Positions 39,901 through 50,097 are shown, counted from the first letter of the stretch. The stretch: 64,000 bases of DNA from an uncultured Lactobacillaceae bacterium (GCA_945273735.1 CALYPJ010000003.1:1-64000), one strand, 5' to 3'. Notes: generated by a model not told the origin, from the sequence alone. Program-made: numbers and translations.

Positions 39901-41421
39901 AAAAACTTAGGTGCTAATAATTATCAAATAACAGTTTCTGATCCTACTCAAAAAGATGGAACAGTTAAACTTAGTTTTAACTATCCAATAACATTGACGA
40001 CTGAGACTTCTGATTTTGCAGTTTCTGGGCAAGATTTATTGTTTAAAGCCAATGGTTTAGCAGGTAAAAGTAAAAGCGTTAAAGTTAGCCTTGATATTCC
40101 TGTTGATAAAAGTAAGTTAATAGATACAATAAAAAAAGCTCAGCAAATTAAAGAAGATGCTTATACGGCACAATCTTATTCAAAACTAAAAACAGCTTTG
40201 CAACAGGCAATAGTTATTAAAGATCAGGATAACACCAGTCAAAACGAGGTAGATGTTTCAAATAGTAATTTAGAGAAGGCAATTAATGAATTAGTTAAAA
40301 TTGCTGATATTGCAGATTTAAAACAGCAAATTGCTAATGCTGAAAAATTAAATGAACAAGATTATACTAGCAATTCTTGGGCAACATTAAGAAAAGCTTT
40401 GGAAACAGGGGTACAATTAATAAGTCAAATAGATAATTTTAGTCAAAAAGAAGTAGATGATGCTACGGAAGCAATTAAAACTGCTTTAAATAATTTAGTA
40501 AAACAATCGAATCCTCAATTACCTAATGATCCTGTTGATCCAAGTTTACCAGTAGTGGACAAAAATGAGTTAATGGCTTTGATTGATCAAGCACAAGAAG
40601 TAATTAATCAATCTGCTAAATACCCATTAGAAACTATTAAGCAGGTAAAGCAAGCAATGATTGAAGCTCAAAAAGTTGTTAATGATGTTAATGCATCTGC
40701 TAAAGATGTTTCTACAGCTGTTAGCAGTTTACATGATATTTTAAATAAATTAAAACCAATTAATCCAATAACTAGTCAAGTTGATCTAACAGCTTTACGA
40801 CAATCTTTGAAAATATATGATGAGTTAGTTTCCAAATTTGAAATTTATACCAAATCAAGTGTTACAAATTATAAAAATGCCGCTGAAAACGCACGAGAAT
40901 TATTAAAACAAAGTAAAGTTACACAGAATGATGTAGATAATGCTACAAAATTACTTAATAAAGCACACGAGAACTTAACTAAAATTTGGGATTATCAAAA
41001 AGTTCAGCAAATTGGATATATTGATTATGAACCAGGATACGGTATTAACGTTTATCGTGAGCCAGCCAAACTGTTTACTGGAAAAAGACTACCTCATGGT
41101 AGTGCCTGGAAAATTAGTGGTATTGCAACTCATTATGATGGAGTTAAGTATTATCGCGTAGGATCAAATCAGTGGATTGATAGTCAATATGTCACTTTTA
41201 AACCAATTTACTTTAAACCTTTAACTGGGGTAATTAAAATTAATTATGTTCCGGGATATGGTGTTAACATTTGGCAAGATGCAACAACTAATTGTGATTA
41301 TGACCATCATCGAAAACTTTTAACTAATACTAAATGGCGAGTTAAAGGTATACAAAATGGGTTCTACTATGTTGGCAAAAATCAATGGGTAGATGCAATT
41401 TATGCAGTTTATTCTAAATAG
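36970..41421 (+). CDS. Secreted polysaccharide lyase family 8 (hyaluronate/xanthan-lyase-like) with F5/8C, Big2, FIVAR-like and two C-terminal wall-binding-like repeats
   Basis: Signal peptide; discoidin-like VVDGDENTRWSAGKTDDQWLTIDLG; TSSDPSVASVEKGQVKGLKAGTTTITA; PL8 NWWDWQIGSAQQLDDIL, DGSFIQHIGIPYNGSYG, SGRSISR; repeated GYGINVYREPA/GYGVNIWQDAT modules. Confidence 0.88.
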   Translation: MLKRWRKFGEMFLAILFLINSVSSDISVIAAPIENYNSANLSKSPINFRDSKDTRVNLALNQPVTYSGVEGDKLKGDWKYPQFIGEKVVDGDENTRWSAGKTDDQWLTIDLGKAQKVSEIQLLFHAESPSYQVLASSDGKNFNSVYNMTKGTQGQKVQRVITFNSITTRYIKYQQNKMWLNPANNQYYGSSLYEIKVFAESRSIKSLTFDQTSQKLSVGYSKVLNYQSDPADLKPAADKLIWTSSDPSVASVEKGQVKGLKAGTTTITAQVPETSIKATMELIVQTNQPEYAVMRQKWRERLIATKPDLSDPNIKKYLTDLAKQSDELWQSMDRSTSRKRIWPQKSSDTVSADYTTTFTNIKILTLGYYNPLSNQYQKPEVYKAIIDALNFMVDNKKYNGSYSTGNWWDWQIGSAQQLDDILILLNDDLVKQDHDQLIKFVKPLLGYDRDPNVRWPSSVATGANLTDISISVLATAILLEDDQRMALVKDNLPKAMQLVTQGEGIYADGSFIQHIGIPYNGSYGNEMIKGIARISSLLVNTQWAISEEQFKNIANFIDQGFLQLMVEGRMPSMVSGRSISRAPGTNPETTELETGKETIANLTLIADALPQSLKDKVNQSVAVWVKQIGTRYNFFDNPRDYAAITGLKNALATAKPLDADFTSLNIYASMDRVMQKASNYAAGISMYSSRVSNYESINGENKHAWHTADGMFYLYNDDLNQFGEGYWATVDPYRLPGTTVDTQRLNDGAQQSKKSPQKWVGGATDGATASVGMALDKSNQGQDLSALKSWFLLNGQIVNLGTKIQGNTSADIETILDQRQITPESDQLWQDGKIASSFPTTINKWFNIQEPNTKNNVGYILGKTNDPVLVTKNTRQGSYQNINPLFPSDKIYQHTYVTLAALHGSQVKNGKYEYVIVPGASNEKIAQLAAKPDYQVLLNNSEVQAIKTSDQIMANVWSKVEDLGGLFSTNSACSVIIKNLGANNYQITVSDPTQKDGTVKLSFNYPITLTTETSDFAVSGQDLLFKANGLAGKSKSVKVSLDIPVDKSKLIDTIKKAQQIKEDAYTAQSYSKLKTALQQAIVIKDQDNTSQNEVDVSNSNLEKAINELVKIADIADLKQQIANAEKLNEQDYTSNSWATLRKALETGVQLISQIDNFSQKEVDDATEAIKTALNNLVKQSNPQLPNDPVDPSLPVVDKNELMALIDQAQEVINQSAKYPLETIKQVKQAMIEAQKVVNDVNASAKDVSTAVSSLHDILNKLKPINPITSQVDLTALRQSLKIYDELVSKFEIYTKSSVTNYKNAAENARELLKQSKVTQNDVDNATKLLNKAHENLTKIWDYQKVQQIGYIDYEPGYGINVYREPAKLFTGKRLPHGSAWKISGIATHYDGVKYYRVGSNQWIDSQYVTFKPIYFKPLTGVIKINYVPGYGVNIWQDATTNCDYDHHRKLLTNTKWRVKGIQNGFYYVGKNQWVDAIYAVYSK

Positions 41422-41460
41422 TATTTAAAGAAATTTTATGTTGATATATTAATGGAAGTA

Positions 41461-41496
41461 AAAAAGCACTGAGTATTATTTACTTAGTGCTTTTTG
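41461..41496 (+). terminator. Terminator after the PL8 gene
   Basis: aaaaagcactgagta ... tacttagtgcttttt. Confidence 0.85.
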
Positions 41497-41559
41497 TATA
41501 TTTGAAGTAACCATATCATTTTGAATGCGTATTGCATGAGTGTTTAAAGAAAACGACTA

Positions 41560-42170
41560 ATTACTTTGAGCGGCAGACGAGAATGTACTTCAAACTCAGG
41601 AAAAATAAGCTTTTTTGCTTATAACCGCTAAAAGCAATTTCTGACTAATTGATTAATTTTCCTCGATTATTTGTAGTTATCGTTATGGTTGAAACCCGAT
41701 TTTTTAGGATAATTTGACCAGAATTAAATAAAGAATAGGTTTCACCATTTAATGAAAAAAATAATTAAGTTACTGCGCTTAATGCGATTACTAATTGGGA
41801 TAATAATATTAGGATCATCATGAAACTCTACATTTTTATCTAATAATTCTAATTTAATTTGCATTTTCCAAGCTGTCATTTCAGAAAATCCCTGAGCAAA
41901 AATATAAACTTTTTTGCAATTTTAATTTTTTGGTTCATATCTTTAAATTTTGGGAAACTATTTAAATTGTTATTCTCTTGAATTACAGTTTAACGAAAGT
42001 TGGTATAAACACTGTAACTTCGTTTTTTCATAGCTCGTATAATAGTTCTTTCACTAAGTTGAATAATTTAAAGATTAGAAATTTGATGACGCTATTAATC
42101 AATATAATTTCAAAGATAGTTTTCAGTGTTACTTAATTTTTTATAAGCCTTTTAAAATAATTTTATCATA
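41560..42170 (-). pseudogene. Decayed RpiR-family regulator
   Basis: Minus-strand fragments LSERTIIRAMKKRSYSVYTNFR and NGETYSLFNSGQIILKNRVSTITITTNNRGKLIN with stops and frame changes. Confidence 0.5.
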
Positions 42171-42196
42171 CAATAATAATGAAGTTTGGAGGAAAA

Positions 42197-43129
42197 ATGA
42201 TTTATACATTAACATTAAATCCGGCAATTGATTTATTTATTGAAACTGAACATTTAAAAAAAGATATTGTTAATCGGACTAAAAGCTATGATGTTCAAGC
42301 AAATGGAAAGGGAGTTAACGTCTCGTTAATTTTAAAAGCGTTAGGGATAGATAATATCGCGATGGGTATTGGAGCGGGATTTACTTTGAGATACATTGTA
42401 GATTATCTAAATGATCATGATATTGCTACTGATTTTTTATATACACCAGGAATTACTAGAATTAATGTTTTTACACGGGTGTTAGAAGGAAATAATGAGT
42501 ATAAATTGGTTAATCCAGGCCCGTATGTAAATACTATAACAATAGATAAGTTAATGAAAAAGATAAAAAATATTAAAGCTAGTGATTTTTTAATTATTTC
42601 AGGTAGCTTTGCTCAAGGAATTTCACCAATTATTTTGAATAAGATTGCTCAATCAGCTTGTATTAACGGTTTTAATTTAGTAGTTGATACTAGTTATTCT
42701 GAAGTAATGCAAATATTAAAACATCATCCTTTTTTGATTAAACCAGACGAAGAAGAAATAATGTCATGGTTTAATTTATCAGATAAGCCGGATTTAATGG
42801 GTTTTTGCGATTTATGTTTGGAATTAATAAAAAGAGGTGCACAGCGTGTACTACTATCATTAGGTTCAAAAGGGGCTCTTTATGTGGATCCAGATAAAGT
42901 GCTTTTTGGGAATGCAGCTAAAGGTAAAGTAATAAATACTGCTTGTTCGGGAGATACGATGTTAGGTACTTTTATTGCTGGAATAATTAAAGGGCAAAAA
43001 ATTTCATTCAATTTACAAAATAGTATTGCTGCAGGGAGTTCGACTGCATTTAGAGCTGGATTAACAGATTTTTCTGATATTGCAGAATTAAAAAAGCAAA
43101 TTGAAATTGAAAAACTTGGAGGGAATTAG
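42197..43129 (+). CDS. 1-phosphofructokinase-like (PfkB family)
   Basis: IYTLTLNPAIDLFIE; GKGVNVSLILKALGI; GSKGALYVDP; ACSGDTMLGTFIAG. Confidence 0.9.
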   Translation: MIYTLTLNPAIDLFIETEHLKKDIVNRTKSYDVQANGKGVNVSLILKALGIDNIAMGIGAGFTLRYIVDYLNDHDIATDFLYTPGITRINVFTRVLEGNNEYKLVNPGPYVNTITIDKLMKKIKNIKASDFLIISGSFAQGISPIILNKIAQSACINGFNLVVDTSYSEVMQILKHHPFLIKPDEEEIMSWFNLSDKPDLMGFCDLCLELIKRGAQRVLLSLGSKGALYVDPDKVLFGNAAKGKVINTACSGDTMLGTFIAGIIKGQKISFNLQNSIAAGSSTAFRAGLTDFSDIAELKKQIEIEKLGGN

Positions 43130-43130
43130 A

Positions 43131-43693
43131 ATGGCTAAATATCAAATTTTAGCGGTAACTGGATGTCTAACAGGAATTGTTCATACTTACATAACTCAGA
43201 AAGCTATGGAGGGAACTGCTAAAAAGCAAAATGTTTCAATAAAAGTTGAAACTCATGGACAAACCGGAATTAAAAATAATTTTACAGCAGAAGAAATTGA
43301 ACAGACTCAAGGTATTATTATTGTTTGAATCATGTGTGTAGCAGATATGGGTGGATCAATTAATAAAGCTGATTATGTCACAGGAACTACTTTACTAGCT
43401 CAAGGAAATTATTTATTTATGGCTATCCGCGGCTTGTATTACTTCACCTTTAGTTACAGGTTTTGCTGTTATATTTAATAAAAAAGCTGTTAGAGCTAAG
43501 GAATTACTGGATATTTTAATTTTCTCTTGGGTTTTACTTATATTACTGAAGGGGTTATTCTTTTGCAACGAAAAATCCAATTTTAAATATTTCTAGTTTT
43601 ATGATCGGTTCAGCTATAACAGCAATTTTAACTTATATAAGTAAAATTAGTGTGCCAGCACCCCATGGCGGCTTTATTGTTTTACCATTATAG
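43131..43693 (+). pseudogene. Fructose-family PTS EIIBC remnant
   Basis: EIIB VTGCLTGIVHTYITQKAMEGTA ... TGA; then out-of-frame EIIC pieces DMGGSINKADYVTGTTLLAQGNY and ISSFMIGSAITAILTYISKISVPAPHGGFIVLPL. Confidence 0.88.
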
Positions 43694-43949
43694 TTTTTAC
43701 ATATAAATTAAAAGTTCTTTAGTTTGAGCTTAATTTACTTTTAAATATAGTAAGCATTAAAAATATAATATTTATTTAAATTTTAATGAATATATAATAT
43801 AACGTCTATTAACATATTTTAGCTTTTTTTATAGAACTCTTTAATTTTGAAAAGAAAATCTAAATTTTAGTATTGCTTTTTTTTTGTAAGCATGCTAAAT
43901 TCTTCTCTGTAAAAATTTATATTTGTTTAACATACATGTAATCAGTATG

Positions 43950-44010
43950 ACCAAATGTAAGTGAATATGTTTAGATTTTTTATGAACAATTCACCATGTT
44001 TGGTTTTTTT
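43950..44010 (+). terminator. Terminator-like hairpin in the 5' leader of the beta-glucoside PTS gene
   Basis: accaaatgtaagtgaa ... ttcaccatgtttggttttttt, 30 nt before the start codon. Confidence 0.7.
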
Positions 44011-44038
44011 AATTTTAAAGAAATGAGGTGATATTTTT

Positions 44039-45970
44039 ATGGATTATCAAAAAACTGCACACCAGATTTTACAAAATGTTGGTGGTAAGGAAAATATATC
44101 TGAATTGACTCATTGTTTTACACGATTGCGCTTTGTACTTAAAGATAGAAATAAAGCAAATAAAGATGTAATTTCCAATATTGAAGGAGTAATTCAAGTT
44201 GTTGAAGCTAGTGGACAATTTCAAGTCGTTTTAGGTAACAAAGTAGATAAGGTTTATGAAGCCATAGCTCCTTTAATTGGTAAAGTAAACAATGTTTCAA
44301 CTAATGATAGTGAAAAAATAGGTTGGGGTACAAAAATTCTTAATGTAATTTCAGCTATTTTTACGCCAACAGTTCCTGCGATTGCGGCATCGGGAATGCT
44401 TAAAGGGATTTTAGCGGTAGCTGTTTTAATTGGAATGAATTATTTTCACGTAGATATAAAAACTAATAATACTTATATCATTTTAAATGCGGCATCGGAT
44501 GCTTTATTTTATTTTATGCCAATTATCTTAGCTCGGGCGGCAGCTAAAGTTTTCAAAACTAATGAATATATTGCAATGATTATTGGAGCAACTCTTTGTT
44601 ATCCAGCAATTGTTACTTTAATGACAGGTAAAACACCAGTTACGTTATTTGGAATAGGAATTACTAAAGCTAATTATACTTCTTCAGTAATTCCAATTAT
44701 CATAGCTGTTTTTATTCTTTCTTATGTTGAACGTTTTATTGACAAAATTATGCCTGAAGTTTTGAAAATTATTATGGTACCAACTCTTTCACTATTAGTT
44801 ATGATACCGGCAACTTTAATTGTTTTTGGACCTATTGGCAACTATTTAGGTGAATTTGTAAATTGGCTATATTATTATATTATGCACTTTAGCCCAATTC
44901 TTTTAGGAGCTTTTATAGGTGGTATTTGGTGCATTTTGGTTATTTTTGGTGCACACCGAGCAATTATCCCGATTGGAATTAATGATGTTGCAAAAACAGG
45001 TCATCAAAATTTATTAGCTTTTGCTGGTGCAGCTAATTTTTCTCAAGCTGGTGCAGCTTTAGGAGTATTTTTGAAAACTAAAAATAAAAACTTAAAAACA
45101 GTTGCAGCATCAGCTACAGTAACTGCTCTATTTGGGATTACCGAACCAGCGATTTATGGTGCTAATCTAAGATTAAAAAAACCAATGATTTATGCGGTTA
45201 TTAGTGGTGCTCTTGGTGGCGGCTTGATGGGCTGGGGAGGTTCATTGGGTAATGCTTTTGCTAATCAGGGAATTTTGACGATTCCTGTTTATGCAAGTGC
45301 TGGAACTAAGGCTTTTGTATGTTATCTTTTGGGGTGTGCCATTGCCTTTTTTGGAGCATGTGCCCTAACCATAATTTTTGGCTTTAAAGATTTACCGGCC
45401 GGTGATAGTGGTGTAGCTCAAGCGATGGATATAACTGGATCTACAACCCAAGAAACTACTTTGGCTCCAAAATCAGCTGTTACCGATGAAATAACTTTAG
45501 CTCAAAGTGATTTTCAAATTGGGTCACCACTTGCTGGCAACGTTATTCCGCTAAATGAAATTGCTGATGATGTTTTTGCTTCTGGTTCTATGGGAAAAGG
45601 TGTTGCGATTAATCCTAGTCGAGGGATTGTCGTCGCTCCAGCTAAATGTAAGGTTAGTGTACTTTACCCCACAATGCATGCCATTGGCTTGATTTTGGAT
45701 AATGGCGTAGAGATGTTAATTCATATTGGAATTAATACTGTCGAACTAAAAGGAAAATATTTTGAAAAAAAGGTTGCTGTTAATGCAGAGTTACAAAGAG
45801 GTGATCCAATTATTACTTTTAATGCTGAAGCAATAAAAAAAGCCGGTTATGATCTAACGACTTCGATTATCATTACTAATTCTAATAAATACGCCGCAAT
45901 CGGAGCGACTACTGTAGCTAATGTTGATTTAAATGATGATTTATTATTTATAAAAAAAGAAGAAGGTTAA
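44039..45970 (+). CDS. PTS beta-glucoside-type EIIBCA
   Basis: EIIB GKENISELTHCFTRLRFVLKD; EIIC GITEPAIYG; EIIA MLIHIGINTVELKG. Confidence 0.94.
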   Translation: MDYQKTAHQILQNVGGKENISELTHCFTRLRFVLKDRNKANKDVISNIEGVIQVVEASGQFQVVLGNKVDKVYEAIAPLIGKVNNVSTNDSEKIGWGTKILNVISAIFTPTVPAIAASGMLKGILAVAVLIGMNYFHVDIKTNNTYIILNAASDALFYFMPIILARAAAKVFKTNEYIAMIIGATLCYPAIVTLMTGKTPVTLFGIGITKANYTSSVIPIIIAVFILSYVERFIDKIMPEVLKIIMVPTLSLLVMIPATLIVFGPIGNYLGEFVNWLYYYIMHFSPILLGAFIGGIWCILVIFGAHRAIIPIGINDVAKTGHQNLLAFAGAANFSQAGAALGVFLKTKNKNLKTVAASATVTALFGITEPAIYGANLRLKKPMIYAVISGALGGGLMGWGGSLGNAFANQGILTIPVYASAGTKAFVCYLLGCAIAFFGACALTIIFGFKDLPAGDSGVAQAMDITGSTTQETTLAPKSAVTDEITLAQSDFQIGSPLAGNVIPLNEIADDVFASGSMGKGVAINPSRGIVVAPAKCKVSVLYPTMHAIGLILDNGVEMLIHIGINTVELKGKYFEKKVAVNAELQRGDPIITFNAEAIKKAGYDLTTSIIITNSNKYAAIGATTVANVDLNDDLLFIKKEEG

Positions 45971-45975
45971 ATTTA

Positions 45976-47379
45976 ATGAAAAAGTTTAATAAAAGTTTTC
46001 TATGGGGAGCTTCTTCTTCGGCTTTTCAAATTGAAGGTGCCTGGAATGAAGACGGCAAAGGTGAAAGTGTTGCTGATTTTAATTCTTTTAAACGCTCAAA
46101 AATACAAGCAGATTCTACGGTAGCAAGCGATTTTTATCATCATTATCATGAAGACATAAAATTAATGCAAGAAATGGGGTTGCAAGTATATCGATTTTCT
46201 ATTGCTTGGAGTCGAATTATTCCTGACGGAGATGGAGAAATTAATCAAGCAGGTATTGACTTTTATAACCATGTAATCGATGATCTTTTGGCTGCTGATA
46301 TTGTACCGTTTGTAACTTTGTATCATTTTGATTTACCGCTAGCTTTAGCTAAAAAATACAATGGTTGGGAAAATCGTGATTGTGTTATTGCTTTTTGTCG
46401 CTATGCCGAAATATGCTTTAAGTGTTTTGGTGACCGGGTGAAATATTGGCAAGTAATTAATGAACAAAATTTAATGATTCGTGTTGATGAACGCATGAAT
46501 CTGTGGAATACACCTTTAGAAAAAAGAGAACAAGTACGCGCTCAAATGGATTATCATATGTTTTTAGCTAATGCTTTAGTAATCCTTAATGGCCATCAAT
46601 TAATTCCTGATGGAAAATTTGGCCCAGCAATTTCCTCAACAATGACTTATCCTGCTACTAGTAAACCAGAAGATGTATGGGGAGCTAAAATGAATGATAA
46701 TTTTAAAACTAATTATGCTTTAGAAATGTATTGCTATGGCAAATATCCTGGTTATTATTTAAATTACTTAAAAAAAATTGGAGTTAAGTTAAATACTTTA
46801 CCAGATGATTCAGAAATTTTAGCTACTGCTAAACCAGATTTTATTGCCGTTAATTATTATCGGACTTTAATGGCTCAGTATTTACCAACTGATAATAATC
46901 ATTCTTTAGGTATGAGGCGTAATGACATTGATTTTGATTTATATGGTTATTTTCAAATTGTGAATAACCCACAACTAAAGGCTTCAGAGTATGGTGCACA
47001 AATTGACCCATTAGGTTTAAGGCTAGTTCTTAATGAATATTATCACCAATTTCGTTTACCTTTAATTATTACCGAGAATGGTTTAGGTACTGCTGATAAA
47101 ATTAATAAGCAGGGAGAAATTAATGACCAATATCGTATTGACTATTTGCGTAACCATATTGTAGCCTGCTATAAGGCGATTGAAGATGGAGTTAATTTAG
47201 TTGGTTATTGTCCTTGGTCAGTATTAGATTTATTAAGTTCTCATCAAGGATTTAAAAAGCGTTATGGTTTTATATATGTTAATCGGTCAGATTTTGATTT
47301 AAAAGATTTAAGGAGAATACCGAAAGCAAGCTTTTATTGGTATCAACAAGTGATTAAGAATCATGGACTAAAAGATTAA
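45976..47379 (+). CDS. 6-phospho-beta-glucosidase (GH1)
   Basis: FLWGASSSAFQIEGAWNEDGKG; VINEQN; LIITENGLG. Confidence 0.94.
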   Translation: MKKFNKSFLWGASSSAFQIEGAWNEDGKGESVADFNSFKRSKIQADSTVASDFYHHYHEDIKLMQEMGLQVYRFSIAWSRIIPDGDGEINQAGIDFYNHVIDDLLAADIVPFVTLYHFDLPLALAKKYNGWENRDCVIAFCRYAEICFKCFGDRVKYWQVINEQNLMIRVDERMNLWNTPLEKREQVRAQMDYHMFLANALVILNGHQLIPDGKFGPAISSTMTYPATSKPEDVWGAKMNDNFKTNYALEMYCYGKYPGYYLNYLKKIGVKLNTLPDDSEILATAKPDFIAVNYYRTLMAQYLPTDNNHSLGMRRNDIDFDLYGYFQIVNNPQLKASEYGAQIDPLGLRLVLNEYYHQFRLPLIITENGLGTADKINKQGEINDQYRIDYLRNHIVACYKAIEDGVNLVGYCPWSVLDLLSSHQGFKKRYGFIYVNRSDFDLKDLRRIPKASFYWYQQVIKNHGLKD

Positions 47380-47430
47380 ACTTTTTTATTATTAATAATA
47401 ATTATAGTAATTTTACTTTTATAAATAAAT

Positions 47431-47460
47431 AAGCAGTTTTATAAACTGCTTATTTAATTT
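47431..47460. terminator. Terminator between convergent genes
   Basis: aagcagttttataaactgctt. Confidence 0.8.
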
Positions 47461-47465
47461 AATTA

Positions 47466-48410
47466 CTATTTCCAATTATAGGAGGCTTTACGGCCTAACT
47501 CATCAATTTTATCAAAAAATTTAGGGGCATTAACAGAAGTAACAAAAGTTAAAGGACGACCACTTTCAGGATTATAATAAGTTCTTCCTGCTTCAGGTTC
47601 ATTCAAATTTACACTACTTTTAGTTTCTTCGGTTGTAATTATTTGTGGATAATTGCAACTTAAAGTTGTCAGTACATCCCATAAATAATATGTGGAATTT
47701 GCTTCAAAAGAATGAACTAAAGCATATCCTTGTCCAATTAAATCTAAAGCAGGATAGCGTCTCAAACTAGCCCAGTGCCATTTTAATTTTTGGGTTAAAG
47801 GAACTTGTTTTGTGCTATCTAGACCAACCATAACGATATTAATATTAGAGTCCCAAACCGTTTTCACTGCCTCGGGATCCCAATAAGCGTTCCATTCAGC
47901 GCTACCGTTGTGATTGGGTTCATCAACGTTGCCAGCTTCATGCAGAGATCCACCCATCCAATACAGTTCAGCAATATTATCTGTAATTTGAGGATTTACC
48001 ATAATTGCCCGAGCTAAATCTGTTAATGGGCCAGTCATTACTAAGGTAACTTTACTTTTTGATTGCATTATTTTTTCAACTAAATCCAAATGAGCTGGTT
48101 GAGAAGTCAAGGGTGTTTTTAAGTTTTGTCTCTCATTTAAAATGGGTAAATCGTTAAAAGAAAAAGCTGTAAGTCTCCATTCTTTAGGAAATTGATGTAT
48201 GGCTCGTGAATTTGAACGAGAAACACTGATTTGAGAATTTTGACCAAAAGCGTCAATGATTTTGCGAGAAGCACTAACTGCTGGATCAACATAGCCATCA
48301 CCATCGATTACTCCTACTCCTATTAAATTTATTTCTGGCATTTGTAATAATAATAGTAAGGAAATGAAATCATCAATATTACCGTCATGATTTAAGTATA
48401 CGTTTTTCAT
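47466..48410 (-). CDS. Inosine-uridine preferring nucleoside hydrolase family
   Basis: VYLNHDGNIDDFISLLLLL; MTGPLTDLARAI; EWNAYWDPEAVKTVW. Confidence 0.92.
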   Translation of the reverse strand: MKNVYLNHDGNIDDFISLLLLLQMPEINLIGVGVIDGDGYVDPAVSASRKIIDAFGQNSQISVSRSNSRAIHQFPKEWRLTAFSFNDLPILNERQNLKTPLTSQPAHLDLVEKIMQSKSKVTLVMTGPLTDLARAIMVNPQITDNIAELYWMGGSLHEAGNVDEPNHNGSAEWNAYWDPEAVKTVWDSNINIVMVGLDSTKQVPLTQKLKWHWASLRRYPALDLIGQGYALVHSFEANSTYYLWDVLTTLSCNYPQIITTEETKSSVNLNEPEAGRTYYNPESGRPLTFVTSVNAPKFFDKIDELGRKASYNWK

Positions 48411-49047
48411 ATTTTCTCCAATTACAGTAATTAAGTAATAATTTATTTTTAGTATATACTTTTTATAATTTTCAAATTGTCTTTTCTTATTTTAACTTTT
48501 TTATGATAATAATCATAGCATTATAAAATTTTTGATATGATATGAATGCTTAGATTAAATTTCAATTGAAAATAATTCCTCATATTTGCGGTATAATTAG
48601 AATTAACTTCTTGTTGTAATTTTTGAGATTTAATATTGTAGTTGTTTTAATTAGAAATATTTAGGTAAAGATGTATTTTATGATTTACAGCTAATGAAGA
48701 GATTATTAATTTTAATTAAATGAAAATAAATTCTATACTAATTTGAATAATTATGTAAAAAATTATTGATTTATAGCTATTGAAAACCTTAAAGATCCTA
48801 TAATTAAAATAGGTTTAGAAATGAAAATCGAAGCCACCTAACAGGTAACGGCATTGGTTTTGTTTGCGCTATTTTAGATTTTTAGAGATTAATCTTCATA
48901 TAAATCTAAAAATGGTTGAATTAAAGGTAGTAGATTTTAATTAATGAAAAGTTAAGTTTTAAAAAAGATAAATTTCATCAACAAGAGACTAATAGAAGTA
49001 TTTACAATTTTTGGTTTTTAAAAAATATTAGTAAGGAGACATAATTA

Positions 49048-50097
49048 TTGGTAATAAAACCACTTCAGATGAATCGTTTGAAAAATCAAATTAATATAAA
49101 AATAAAACCCCCACTTAATGCTGTTGGACAGTTAACCGGATATAATAAACCTCAATTTCATTCAAAAATTTTTCAGATTCCAGTAAATCTTACAGATGGC
49201 GCTTTTGAAATGGAAGATCCTTGTCCGCAAAAACGCCTATTTTTGAAATTATCAATTGGTTCTCAGAATTATTTTGGCAGTGTTCGACATCTAACTTTAA
49301 CAAATTTATCTAATTTAAGAGATCTAGGAGGATATCAAAGTAATTACGGAATAGTAAAATGGGGTTACTTATACCGTAGTGATGCATTAAGTGATTTAAA
49401 TTCTTTGGAAACACAATTTTTAAAGACTCTACAAATTAATACGGTTATTGATCTCCGATCAGCTCCTGAAATTCGTCGAAATCCTGATGTTTCAGTTGGT
49501 GAAGAAAATCATGAAGAAATTGATCCAAAAGCTTTTATTGCAGCCCAAGCAAGTAAAATTCCTAATCCTAAAAATTATGATGAAAGGCGTGTAAGAGAAT
49601 TAGAGAAGATATCTCAAAGTCCCGGTGGTGAAAAAAAACTAATTCAAATGCAAAATCAGATGATTATTCAAATGCATGACATGGTTGCTTCTAAGTCATC
49701 CCAAGAGGCATATGGTAGATTTTTGCAAATGGTAGTTACTGCTTCTGGACCCGTACTTTTTCATTGCCAAGGTGGCAAAGATCGTACAGGATGGGGTACC
49801 GCTCTAATATTAGGCTTATTAGGAGTTGATAAAGATGTAATTATGCGTGATTACCTTTTAACAAAGAAATATAATCAACATCGTAATGCAAAACGTTTGG
49901 CAACATATAGGAAATATACAAATAATGAATTAGTTTTAAAATATTTGTGTTCACTTCAATTAGCTAATTCTTCTTATCTAGATTCAGCATTAGATACTCT
50001 AATTAATATTTCTGGATCGTTTGAAAAATATGCCGAGGATAAATTGAATTTCACTAGTAATGATCTTAAAAAATTAAGAAAAAAATATTTAATATAA
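49048..50097 (+). CDS. Tyrosine/serine protein phosphatase (PF13350-like)
   Basis: NLRDLGGYQ; IDLRSAPE; VLFHCQGGKDRTGWGTALIL. Confidence 0.9.
   Translation: MVIKPLQMNRLKNQINIKIKPPLNAVGQLTGYNKPQFHSKIFQIPVNLTDGAFEMEDPCPQKRLFLKLSIGSQNYFGSVRHLTLTNLSNLRDLGGYQSNYGIVKWGYLYRSDALSDLNSLETQFLKTLQINTVIDLRSAPEIRRNPDVSVGEENHEEIDPKAFIAAQASKIPNPKNYDERRVRELEKISQSPGGEKKLIQMQNQMIIQMHDMVASKSSQEAYGRFLQMVVTASGPVLFHCQGGKDRTGWGTALILGLLGVDKDVIMRDYLLTKKYNQHRNAKRLATYRKYTNNELVLKYLCSLQLANSSYLDSALDTLINISGSFEKYAEDKLNFTSNDLKKLRKKYLI

Noticed and set aside
48780-48920. Possible gene fragment or riboswitch (SHLTGNGIGFVCAILDF reading) upstream of the phosphatase
   Set aside because: Too short and interrupted to assign; no known aptamer motif recognised.
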